From NCBI GenBank assembly GCA_001803565.1, contig MHDQ01000137.1, positions 1 to 11,000 of the forward strand: DNA of 11,000 bases, in the 5' to 3' direction. The notes beneath the pieces are model-generated. The model was not told where the DNA came from. It searched no databases and worked only from the letters and a program-made list of their open reading frames with translations. This document shows, in pieces, positions 5,539 through 11,000 of the stretch (positions within the stretch are counted from its first letter, which is position 1; each line of letters opens with the position of its first letter). The translations under genes were made by a program, and so were the position numbers. The DNA comes from Nitrospinae bacterium RIFCSPLOWO2_12_FULL_45_22 (GTDB taxonomy: Bacteria; 2-12-FULL-45-22).

Positions 5539-7533
5539 TCAATGGGGCTTCTTGTCGCTGAGAAAGGTAATGGCCTTATCAACATCCTCTTTCGTTCCAA
5601 CCAGGAAAAGGATATCATGGGGTTTCAGCATGAATTCTGCCCCTGGATTTGGATAAATACTGTTATCTCCCCTCTTAACCGCAAGGACAGTTGCCCCGGC
5701 CTCGGTGCGCAGCTTCAAGTCCCCCAGAGAATGCCCTGCGACAAAGGAATCTTCTTCAATAAAAAATGTTTCCGTCTCGATGTCATAAAGCATCTCGTAT
5801 CTTTCTAGTAAGGATTTTCGGGGTAGTTCTACGCCCCTCAGCACTTGGTAGTTGTCACTCCGTATCCGGTCTATCTGGTCCAGGATAAAGTTTTTGGGGA
5901 TATGGTAGTGATGCAGCACCCGGGCAAAGATCTCTATGGAGGTCTCGAACTCTTCAGGAATTACCTCGTTAGCCCCAAGCCCCTTTAGGTCTTCCACCTC
6001 AGATGCGTATCTGGTCCTGACAATGATGTACAACTCTGGGTTCCCTCTTCTGGCTGTCTGAACTATCTTCCTGGTGGAGGCGGGGTCTGATATGGCAATG
6101 ACCAGGAGCTTTGCCGTTTCAAGGCTGGCTTTGTGGAGGATTTCTAGCCTTGTCCCATCTCCATAGAATATGGGTTCTCCCGCCTTTTTCATTGATCGCA
6201 CGGTGCTAGCATTAAGCTCAATGACTATATAGGGTATCGAGGTCTCCCGCAGGACTCTGGCAAGATTCCTCCCATTAAGGCCAAAACCTACAATTATAAC
6301 ATGGTCTACCCTCTTTCCCGGAATGCCACCCTTTCTGCCCTTATCCCTTATTCGGGCAGCCCTTTTTAAAAGTCTTCTCGAAGAGAGGGAGCTTGAGAGC
6401 CAGGGGGAAGCATTCATGATAAAGGGTGTCATGACCATTGTTATGACCGATGCAGAAAGGAACAGTTGGTAGTAATTGCCCGGGATGAGTCCGGCCTTTT
6501 CGCCTGCTATAGCCAGGACAAAAGAGAATTCCCCTATCTGGAAAATGCCCAGCCCGGTCTGCATTGCTATCCTCAGTGTATAACCGAGGATTAAGGCAGC
6601 CATTAAACCCATGAGCGTCTTAAGCAAGAATATGGCCAGCACTATAGGGATAACTAATGAGAGGTTAGAGATCAAAAAGCCAATGTCCAAAAGCATACCG
6701 ACCGATATAAAAAATATTCCAGTAAAGCTATTGGTGAAGGGTAAGATATCTGCCATAGCCTGATAAGCATATTCAGATTCAGAGATCACCAGGCCCGCGA
6801 GAAAGGCACCAAGGGCAAGGGAAAGACCAAACCTTGACGTCAGTAGCGCTGTCCCAAGGCAGAGGAAGATGATGGTTATTATGAAGAGTTCCCGGCTCCT
6901 GGTATGAACAATCTGGTGTAGAATACGGGGTACCAGCCAGTTAGCGCCAAAGATTATTGTGCCTATAATGATGACTGCCTTGGCCATAGTTACGATGAGC
7001 GCTATCAGACCATATCCTCCAGCGAGAACTGGCACCAGGAGCATAAAGGGGACTATACATAAGTCCTGAAAGATTAGTATGCCTACCATCAATCTGCCGT
7101 GGGGAGTATCTATCTCTCCACGGTCAGAGAGCATTTTCAAGACTATGACCGTGCTGCTTAAGGCGATGATAAACCCGATAAAGACAGCAGACCTTATATC
7201 CTTTATTAAAAAATAGGTTACTGTAGCTGTGGTTGCGATAGTGAGAGAAACCTGGGCTAACCCACCGCCTATAACGGTAGAGCGGAACCTCAGGAGCTTC
7301 TTCAGGGAAAATTCAAGTCCGATAGTAAATAGAAGTAAAATTATACCGATCTCAGCCAGGAGCTCTACCTCATGAATATCGTTGATAAATCTAAACCCGT
7401 GAGGGCCAAGGCATATCCCGGCAATAAGAAACCCAACAATAGGGGGTAGCCTTAGTCTATGGAGAATAAAGACTACTGTGGCAGAGACCCCAAATATAAC
7501 TACCAGGGATTTAAGGACTTCAAACTCTTCCAT
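5539..7533 (-). CDS. KefB/KefC-type monovalent cation:proton antiporter (CPA2) with RCK domain
   Basis: This inner-membrane antiporter is expected to exchange K+ or Na+ for protons. The first 375 or so residues form a Na+/H+-exchanger domain of about 12-13 membrane segments, with family motifs GFLIAGICLGPHGF (37-50, counted from the TTG start), LLLFTIGLEFSL (69-80) and the FQD triad near 158-160. A basic linker (about 389-411) leads to an RCK N-terminal Rossmann domain with GFGLNG at 419-424 and FYGDGTR near 459-465. An RCK/TrkA C-terminal domain occupies about 585-660. Full length is 664-667 residues, longer than E. coli KefB/KefC (about 600-620), the extra being the TrkA_C part. The ATG at 7533-7531 has GAGAAG 11 bases upstream; a TTG at 7542 would add three residues. 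The exact ion and any ligand (glutathione, nucleotide) are unknown. It lies upstream of asnS but the element between them suggests a separate transcript. Confidence 0.9.
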   Translation of the reverse strand: MEEFEVLKSLVVIFGVSATVVFILHRLRLPPIVGFLIAGICLGPHGFRFINDIHEVELLAEIGIILLLFTIGLEFSLKKLLRFRSTVIGGGLAQVSLTIATTATVTYFLIKDIRSAVFIGFIIALSSTVIVLKMLSDRGEIDTPHGRLMVGILIFQDLCIVPFMLLVPVLAGGYGLIALIVTMAKAVIIIGTIIFGANWLVPRILHQIVHTRSRELFIITIIFLCLGTALLTSRFGLSLALGAFLAGLVISESEYAYQAMADILPFTNSFTGIFFISVGMLLDIGFLISNLSLVIPIVLAIFLLKTLMGLMAALILGYTLRIAMQTGLGIFQIGEFSFVLAIAGEKAGLIPGNYYQLFLSASVITMVMTPFIMNASPWLSSSLSSRRLLKRAARIRDKGRKGGIPGKRVDHVIIVGFGLNGRNLARVLRETSIPYIVIELNASTVRSMKKAGEPIFYGDGTRLEILHKASLETAKLLVIAISDPASTRKIVQTARRGNPELYIIVRTRYASEVEDLKGLGANEVIPEEFETSIEIFARVLHHYHIPKNFILDQIDRIRSDNYQVLRGVELPRKSLLERYEMLYDIETETFFIEEDSFVAGHSLGDLKLRTEAGATVLAVKRGDNSIYPNPGAEFMLKPHDILFLVGTKEDVDKAITFLSDKKPH

Positions 7534-7590
7534 ACCCGGCAAAACTTCTCAAAAACTTGAATAAAAATATAGTGAACGATAAAATAAAGT

Positions 7591-7618
7591 CGTCATTGCT
7601 TCGCTCTGCTCGCAATGA
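7591..7618. repeat. Short palindrome of the TCATTGC...GCAATGA type
   Basis: A perfect 7-bp inverted repeat, TCATTGC (7593-7599) and GCAATGA (7612-7618), flanks TTCGCTCTGCTC. This resembles the widely dispersed intergenic repeats built on TCATTGCGAGCGAAGCAATGA. It sits about 60 bases upstream of the antiporter start, possibly within its leader. No coding content. Confidence 0.55.
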
Positions 7619-7720
7619 TACGCTAATGTTACAAAAAAAGAAATATTACTGGCAAATGTGCATCCTTCATTTTGCCCAAAAAGTAGTTAACACTTTTCGT
7701 CAGTAAAATTATTTTGCTAA

Positions 7721-7853
7721 TTTACCACAGAGCACACAGAGATCACAGAGATACGTACATCGTAAGGAGTGAGAAGTGAGGTGTAAGGGGGTGAGGAGTT
7801 ATCGCTTTACGCCTTACTACTAACGCCTTACGGCTTTTTGCGTTTGTGGTGAA
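7721..7853. repeat. Composite palindromic element upstream of yqgF
   Basis: The outer ends are inverted copies (TTTACCACA at 7721-7729 and TGTGGTGAA at 7845-7853). Just inside the left end are three imperfect CACAGAG units (7726-7750). The core is a long imperfect hairpin: arms 7761-7788 and 7805-7832 match at about 22 of 28 positions, both built from GTAAGG/GTGAGG units, with a 16-base loop. Together with the plain AT-rich stretch 7619-7720 it fills most of the 352-base divergent gap between the antiporter and yqgF. I see no gene and no convincing promoter in this gap. The element ends 16 bases before the yqgF ribosome binding site, so it may lie in the yqgF leader. Confidence 0.65.
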
Positions 7854-7885
7854 GGGTTAAAAAACTATCGGAGGTCATAAACATT

Positions 7886-8308
7886 ATGATGAACCGTATC
7901 TTAGGACTAGATATGGGAGAAAAGTTTATTGGTGTGGCGGTGAGTGATCCATCAAAAAAGATTGCTTGCGGCCTCGAAACTTACCAGAGAAAAGGGTTAG
8001 AAAACGACCTGGTTTATCTCAAATGTCTCATAGAACAGTATGAAGTGGAATGCATTGTAGTCGGGTTACCTAAACAAATGGATGGCAGCATAGGTTTACA
8101 GGGAGAAAAAATCCTTGCCTTAGTCAACCAGCTAAGAGAGACCCTTCCCTGCCCGGTATTGACCTGGGATGAAAGACTAACAACCATCTGGGCAGAGAGA
8201 ACCTTATTAGAGGCCGATCTCAGCCGAAGAAAACGAAAAAAGGTGATCAATAAGTTAGCTGCCCAACTTATCCTCCAAAACTATCTGGACTATCGAGCTG
8301 CTCATTGA
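7886..8308 (+). CDS. yqgF: YqgF/RuvX RNase H-like protein (putative Holliday junction resolvase)
   Basis: This 140-residue cytoplasmic protein belongs to the YqgF family, an RNase H-fold group linked to pre-16S rRNA 5' end processing and proposed as a Holliday junction resolvase (RuvX). It is of normal length. Visible motifs are GLDMGEKFIGVAVSD (7-21, with acidic Asp9), VVGLPKQMDGS (58-68), DERLTT (95-100, with Glu96) and NKLAAQLILQNYLD (122-135). In relatives I know, the residue at 122 is the third active-site acid (usually IDxxAA); here the codon 8249-8251 is AAT, Asn. A GGAGGT ribosome binding site at 7870-7875 lies ten bases before the ATG at 7886; a second ATG follows directly. It is the only plus-strand gene here, divergent from the antiporter and convergent, by six bases, with the small membrane protein gene. 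Confidence 0.92.
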   Translation: MMNRILGLDMGEKFIGVAVSDPSKKIACGLETYQRKGLENDLVYLKCLIEQYEVECIVVGLPKQMDGSIGLQGEKILALVNQLRETLPCPVLTWDERLTTIWAERTLLEADLSRRKRKKVINKLAAQLILQNYLDYRAAH

Positions 8309-8314
8309 GGGAGA

Positions 8315-8500
8315 TTAAGCAGCCTTTACCAAATCTTCGGATTTATACTTCGGAACAAGCCCCTTCTTTACCTTTTGTCTTAAAGAGCGGATACCTACCA
8401 CCGCCGCTAATCCAAAAGATAGTAAAAGGGATAGACTAGCCACCAGATTGTTTATGGTTAGCAACGTCTGGTTTGCTGGAAAGCTATATAGATTTTCCAT
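8315..8500 (-). CDS. Small single-pass membrane protein, likely sigma-54 target
   Basis: This 61-residue protein has one hydrophobic segment, about residues 16-36 (INNLVASLSLLLSFGLAAVV), preceded by an uncharged N-terminus. It is followed by a strongly basic tail (RSLRQKVKKGLVPKYK) ending SEDLVKAA. The positive tail suggests N-out/C-in topology by the positive-inside rule. I do not recognise a family. That it is a real gene is supported by an exceptionally purine-rich ribosome binding site, GGAGGAGGTGGAG, just before the ATG at 8500-8498. It is also supported by a consensus -24/-12 promoter 83 bases upstream, and by position directly downstream of a sigma-54 activator gene. It converges on yqgF with no obvious terminator between them. 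A regulatory membrane peptide or a small subunit of a membrane complex are both possible. Confidence 0.72.
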   Translation of the reverse strand: MENLYSFPANQTLLTINNLVASLSLLLSFGLAAVVGIRSLRQKVKKGLVPKYKSEDLVKAA

Positions 8501-8502
8501 CT

Positions 8503-8517
8503 CTCTCCACCTCCTCC
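8503..8517 (-). promoter_or_regulatory. Strong ribosome binding site of the small membrane protein gene
   Basis: On the minus strand GGAGGAGGTGGAGAG precedes the ATG at 8500. It contains two overlapping near-perfect matches to the anti-16S consensus and is much stronger than those of neighbouring genes except porG. It fixes the start and suggests high translation. Directly upstream, GGGAA-CA-TTCCC (8519-8530) is a small perfect dyad that could be an operator or stabilise the leader. Confidence 0.7.
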
Positions 8518-8530
8518 AGGGAACATTCCC

Positions 8531-8582
8531 TTATCAGCCGTCAGCTTTCAGATGAATCAATCGTGAGGCGTAAGGAGTAAGG
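8531..8582. repeat. Fragments of dispersed repeats in the small-gene leader
   Basis: CAGCCGTCAGCTTTCAG (about 8536-8552) and GAGGCGTAAGGAGTAAGGAG (8563-8582) look like pieces of dispersed intergenic repeats. The second matches the GTAAGG/GTGAGG units of the element at 7761-7788. Only one arm is present, so this is not a hairpin. Its right edge runs directly into the -12 part of the sigma-54 promoter. Confidence 0.4.
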
Positions 8583-8598
8583 AGCAAAAACTGTGCCA
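8583..8598 (-). promoter_or_regulatory. Sigma-54 (RpoN) -24/-12 promoter
   Basis: The minus strand reads TGGCAC (8598-8593), five bases, TTGCT (8587-8583). This is a full match to the sigma-54 consensus TGGCAC-N5-TTGCW, with the required ten bases between the GG and GC dinucleotides. The start site would be near 8572, giving a 70-base leader before the 61-residue membrane protein gene. A sigma-54 activator gene ends 133 bases upstream and possible activator sites lie about 100-150 bases upstream of the start, the usual distance. Confidence 0.8.
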
Positions 8599-8673
8599 TC
8601 TAACGGGCAAGGAGTAGAGATCAGACCCAGTGCGGCTAAAGAGACATATAGGCTTTTACCCAACCGGGCAAAC

Positions 8674-8737
8674 TGTTAACTTATAGGTTAACATTGCTAA
8701 GGGTTAGTTTACCATGGTTAACATCTGGGGTTAGTTT
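8674..8737. promoter_or_regulatory. Candidate upstream activating sequence: GTTAAC dyad and tandem repeats
   Basis: TGTTAAC-N6-GTTAACA (8674-8693) is a perfect 7-bp dyad. GTTAAC recurs at 8717-8722 within GTTTACCATGGTTAAC (8707-8722), a near-perfect 16-bp palindrome. GGTTAACAT occurs at 8686-8694 and 8716-8724, and GGTTAGTTT at 8702-8710 and 8729-8737, so a unit of about 27-30 bp is tandemly repeated. The repeats lie about 100-150 bases upstream of the predicted sigma-54 start and overlap the end of the activator gene. This is where the Fis-type domain of an enhancer-binding protein would bind. The function is inferred; the repeats are directly visible. Confidence 0.6.
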
Positions 8738-10134
8738 TTCGTGATGCCGAATTTCTTCATCCTCTTCCAGAGACTCACTCGGCTAATACCGAGGGCCTGG
8801 GCAGTTTTGGTGCGGTTCCAATTGTGTTTTTCCAAAACGACCCGCAAATGGTCTTTTGGTGAAAGGGTTGAAGAAGAGGACTGATCTTTGGGCAGCAAAT
8901 CCCTTTCCGATGAGATGGTAGGGGGATGGTTCTGGTCTTTGGGTTGTATTACTTCTATAGGTAGGTCTTCTAATTTTATTTCAGGAGCATCAGTAACTAC
9001 AAAGGCATATTCCAGGGCATTTTCCAGTTCCCGTATGTTTCCGGGCCAGCTATAGTTCAAAATAGTCCTCATTACCTCTGGGGAACAACCGTAGACCTGT
9101 TTGTTATTCTCTTGATTAAATTTTTTAATGAAATGATCTACCAGGAGGGGGATGTCATCTTTCCTTTCTCTTAAAGGGGGGACATGGATAGGGAATACCT
9201 TGAGGCGGTAATAGAGGTCCTCTCTAAATTTCCCTTGATCAACTAATTGCATCAGGTCTTTGTTAGTAGCCGAGATTATCCTCACATCAATTTTAATGGG
9301 TTTATTATCCCCCACTCGCTCAAATTCCTTTTCCTGTAATACCCGTAGGAGTTTCATCTGGATTAACGGGCTGATATCCCCGATCTCATCCAGGAAAATG
9401 CTCCCACCATTAGCCGCCTCGAACCGACCGGCATGATCTTTGATCGCACCGGTAAAGGCCCCTTTCACATGACCGAATAGTTCGCTCTCCAGGATAGTTT
9501 CGGAGAGGACTGAGCAATTGACTTTTACTAAGGGGTAGTCCTTACGGCTGCTCAGGTAGTGGATAGCATTAGCTATAAGCTCTTTGCCGGTACCACTTTC
9601 TCCCTGGATAAGGACTGATGCATTACTATTAGCGGCCTTTTTAATCAGATCATATAGATTGAGCATCTTATGGTTTTTACCCACTATATTCTCGAAACTA
9701 TATATCTTTTTTAGCCTGGATTGCAGGTCTGTGATCTCTTCTTTAATCTTCTTGAGGGAAGTAATATCGGTTATATTTTCTATCCCACCAATAGCCTCTC
9801 CTAGTTTATTTTTAAGGATGCGGGCATTCTTTAGGATAATCACTTCCCTACCGTCTTTTGCCTGGAAGGTACATTCCTTATTTTCGATATAGCCCAGAGA
9901 AAAGAGCCCACATTTCATTATACCAGTATCACAGGAGGGGCCTTTACAGGTCTCTCCCTCAAAGATATTACAATGTTTTCCCAGGGCTTCCTCTTTGCTG
10001 TATCCGGTGATCCGCTCGGCCCCTTTATTCCAATAGGTGATCCTACCAGACAGGTCTACGGTAAAGAGACCATCGGCCATAGTATCCAGAATGGTCTCAA
10101 TATTTTCCTGCAAAAATTTTAAATCCTCACTCAA
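8731..10134 (-). CDS. Sigma-54-dependent transcriptional activator, PAS-AAA+-Fis
   Basis: This 467-residue enhancer-binding protein drives open-complex formation by sigma-54 RNA polymerase. A PAS sensor domain occupies about 8-125 (DGLFTVDLSGRITYWN at 21-36) and holds a cluster of cysteines at 55, 63, 68 and 75, with a fifth at 88. A short coiled linker follows (about 126-146). The AAA+ domain (about 148-375) has Walker A GESGTGKE (178-185), an intact sigma-54 contact loop GAFTGA (225-230), Walker B GGSIFLDEIGD (243-253) and FREDLYYRL (303-311) with the arginine finger region. A Fis-type helix-turn-helix ends the protein (NRTKTAQALGISRVSLWKRM, 440-459). There is no receiver domain, so the signal is sensed by the PAS domain rather than by phosphorylation. 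The start is TTG at 10134, with AGAGGG about 11 bases upstream. It probably controls the small membrane protein gene just downstream. Confidence 0.92.
   Translation of the reverse strand: MSEDLKFLQENIETILDTMADGLFTVDLSGRITYWNKGAERITGYSKEEALGKHCNIFEGETCKGPSCDTGIMKCGLFSLGYIENKECTFQAKDGREVIILKNARILKNKLGEAIGGIENITDITSLKKIKEEITDLQSRLKKIYSFENIVGKNHKMLNLYDLIKKAANSNASVLIQGESGTGKELIANAIHYLSSRKDYPLVKVNCSVLSETILESELFGHVKGAFTGAIKDHAGRFEAANGGSIFLDEIGDISPLIQMKLLRVLQEKEFERVGDNKPIKIDVRIISATNKDLMQLVDQGKFREDLYYRLKVFPIHVPPLRERKDDIPLLVDHFIKKFNQENNKQVYGCSPEVMRTILNYSWPGNIRELENALEYAFVVTDAPEIKLEDLPIEVIQPKDQNHPPTISSERDLLPKDQSSSSTLSPKDHLRVVLEKHNWNRTKTAQALGISRVSLWKRMKKFGITKN
8851..8946 (-). repeat. PKDQ-type repeats in the AAA+/HTH linker
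   Basis: Residues 397-428 of the sigma-54 activator contain three PKDQ/PKDH units (398-401, 415-418, 426-429) in a Pro- and Ser-rich stretch. At the DNA level CCAAAGACCAG and CCAAAGATCAG recur on the minus strand. The segment is a flexible linker between the AAA+ ring and the DNA-binding helix pair and probably grew by small duplications. Confidence 0.5.
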
Positions 10135-10179
10135 GCTTAAAAAAACCCTCTACTAAAAATAGCCTTTCAATATGTTTTA

Positions 10180-10205
10180 GCGACCCTTCTTGTCCCTTCG
10201 TGGCT
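10180..10205. repeat. Short dispersed-repeat fragment upstream of the sigma-54 activator
   Basis: The stretch contains CCCTTCTTGTCCCTTCGTGG, a tandem of two CCTTCxTG units. It resembles the dispersed intergenic repeats made of CTTCGTG units in many environmental genomes. It lies in the 89-base gap between the protease gene and the activator, where I see no convincing promoter. Confidence 0.3.
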
Positions 10206-10223
10206 AATTAGTTAGCTCAAATC

Positions 10224-11000
10224 TTAAGGGATGTGGAAAGGAACGGGTGTAAAAGAGAGAATAAATATAATGATCCCAATGATGCCCAATATCTTCCTAT
10301 TCCTATCCAGGGGTGTTAGATGATCTAAAGGCTGTGGGTGCCGCAGGCCAAAGAGACTAATCAACAAGACCCCCCAGACAAACCAACCCGGCCATTGAAA
10401 GCCCAGATATATCAACCCACAATAAGTCCCACTGGCAATCAGCTTATGCCTCTTCCGGAATAGAGAATAGGTTATATGACCCCCATCCAATTGACCTACC
10501 GGTAAGAGGTTCAGAGCAGTTACAAACAGACCTATCCACCCAGCAAAGGCAATGGGATGAAGGATGATAGTATGGCTTTCACTCGTTACCCCTAAAACCC
10601 AACGGGTCAATAAAGAGAATATGATTGAGGCTCCCAGAGAAATACCCGTCCCCCCGGCATCGCCGGTGGTCAAAGTAACCTCAGAGAGTTTCAATCCCAT
10701 TATTATTACCGGGATAGCGATAATAAAGCCGGCCAGGGGGCCCGCTATACCAATATCTAGCAGGACATTTCTATTGGGCAGAGGTGATTTAATCTTAATA
10801 AATGCCCCAAAGGTACCCAAGAAGGTAGGGGCGGGGATAAAATATGGTAGCGTTGCCTTCACCCCCCTTTTATGGGAGACTATAAAATGACCCAATTCGT
10901 GGGCACCTAAAATAAGGATTAGGGTAAGGGAAAACGGGAGTCCACGATAAATAGAGAAAGGTTCTTTCAGAGGATTAATGCCACTCTGCATAGCCCCAGC
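10224..11000 (-). CDS. Site-2-protease-like membrane metalloprotease (M50), N-terminus beyond the window
   Basis: This is a polytopic membrane zinc protease of the M50/site-2 protease type, which cleaves substrates within the membrane. HELGH near the start (residues 31-35 counted from the ATG at 10991) gives the zinc-binding HExxH. NLLPVGQLDGGH (161-172) supplies the third zinc ligand in the LDG motif. FIPAPTFLGTFGAFIKI (51-67) and DIGIAGPLAGF (79-89) are typical of the PDZ-less EGY1-like branch. Several further hydrophobic segments run to the C-terminus. The frame stays open to the window edge (Ala-Gly-Ala before that Met), and relatives have an N-terminal membrane segment before this point, so I treat it as partial rather than starting at 10991. 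It ends 89 bases upstream of the sigma-54 activator gene, on the same strand. The substrate is unknown. Confidence 0.88.
   Translation of the reverse strand, partial: AGAMQSGINPLKEPFSIYRGLPFSLTLILILGAHELGHFIVSHKRGVKATLPYFIPAPTFLGTFGAFIKIKSPLPNRNVLLDIGIAGPLAGFIIAIPVIIMGLKLSEVTLTTGDAGGTGISLGASIIFSLLTRWVLGVTSESHTIILHPIAFAGWIGLFVTALNLLPVGQLDGGHITYSLFRKRHKLIASGTYCGLIYLGFQWPGWFVWGVLLISLFGLRHPQPLDHLTPLDRNRKILGIIGIIIFILSFTPVPFHIP

Noticed and set aside
5539-7542. Naming the antiporter kefB or kefC
   Set aside because: The domain order fits both, and no partner gene (KefF/KefG-type) or ligand-specific motif that I can read decides between them or other CPA2 members, so no symbol was given.
7651-7676. 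GGCAAA...TTTGCC inverted repeat upstream of yqgF, considered as an operator
   Set aside because: The arms are six bases with a long loop in AT-rich DNA, which is easily found by chance, and nothing nearby supports a regulator.
7726-7750. Three CACAGAG units considered as a small CRISPR-like or iteron array
   Set aside because: The units are seven bases with 2-base gaps, not constant repeats with unique spacers, and they belong to a larger palindromic element; no cas or rep gene is present.

Overview
The window looks like chromosome of an anaerobic, probably Gram-negative bacterium from a poorly sampled lineage. The support is a ferredoxin-dependent 2-oxoacid oxidoreductase operon, a sigma-54 regulator with an intact GAFTGA loop, a DUF507 protein (a family best known to me from Desulfobacterota, Nitrospirota and Aquificota), and intergenic spaces filled with small palindromic repeats of the kinds seen in environmental genomes. 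I cannot name a genus from the sequence alone.

Positions 1-816 form a degraded zone. The left edge cuts a tRNA-Arg(CCG) gene. Next to it lie a short helix-turn-helix reading frame resembling excisionase/AlpA proteins, an unassigned basic frame, an intact DUF507 gene, and a fragment of a tyrosine recombinase squeezed between DUF507 and the gene upstream of it. This is best read as the remains of an integrated element beside a tRNA gene.

Positions 815-5362 (minus strand) hold one probable operon with a good sigma-70-type promoter: asnS, then the gamma, delta and fused alpha-beta subunits of a pyruvate-type 2-oxoacid:ferredoxin oxidoreductase. A 172-bp inverted-repeat element sits between the gamma and delta genes. 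It is followed upstream by a KefB/KefC-type cation:proton antiporter gene, separated from asnS by another inverted-repeat element.

Positions 7534-7885 are a repeat-rich divergent intergenic region leading to yqgF/ruvX, the only plus-strand gene. Its protein carries Asn where the family's third acidic residue is expected.

Positions 8315-10134 (minus strand) are the most interesting part. A PAS-AAA+-Fis sigma-54 activator with a cysteine-rich PAS domain is followed by a dyad and tandem GTTAAC repeats resembling an upstream activating sequence. Then comes a textbook -24/-12 promoter (TGGCAC-N5-TTGCT), and then a 61-residue single-pass membrane protein with a very strong ribosome binding site. 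This looks like a compact self-contained sigma-54 regulon whose target is an unknown small membrane protein. The right edge cuts a site-2-protease-like membrane metalloprotease.
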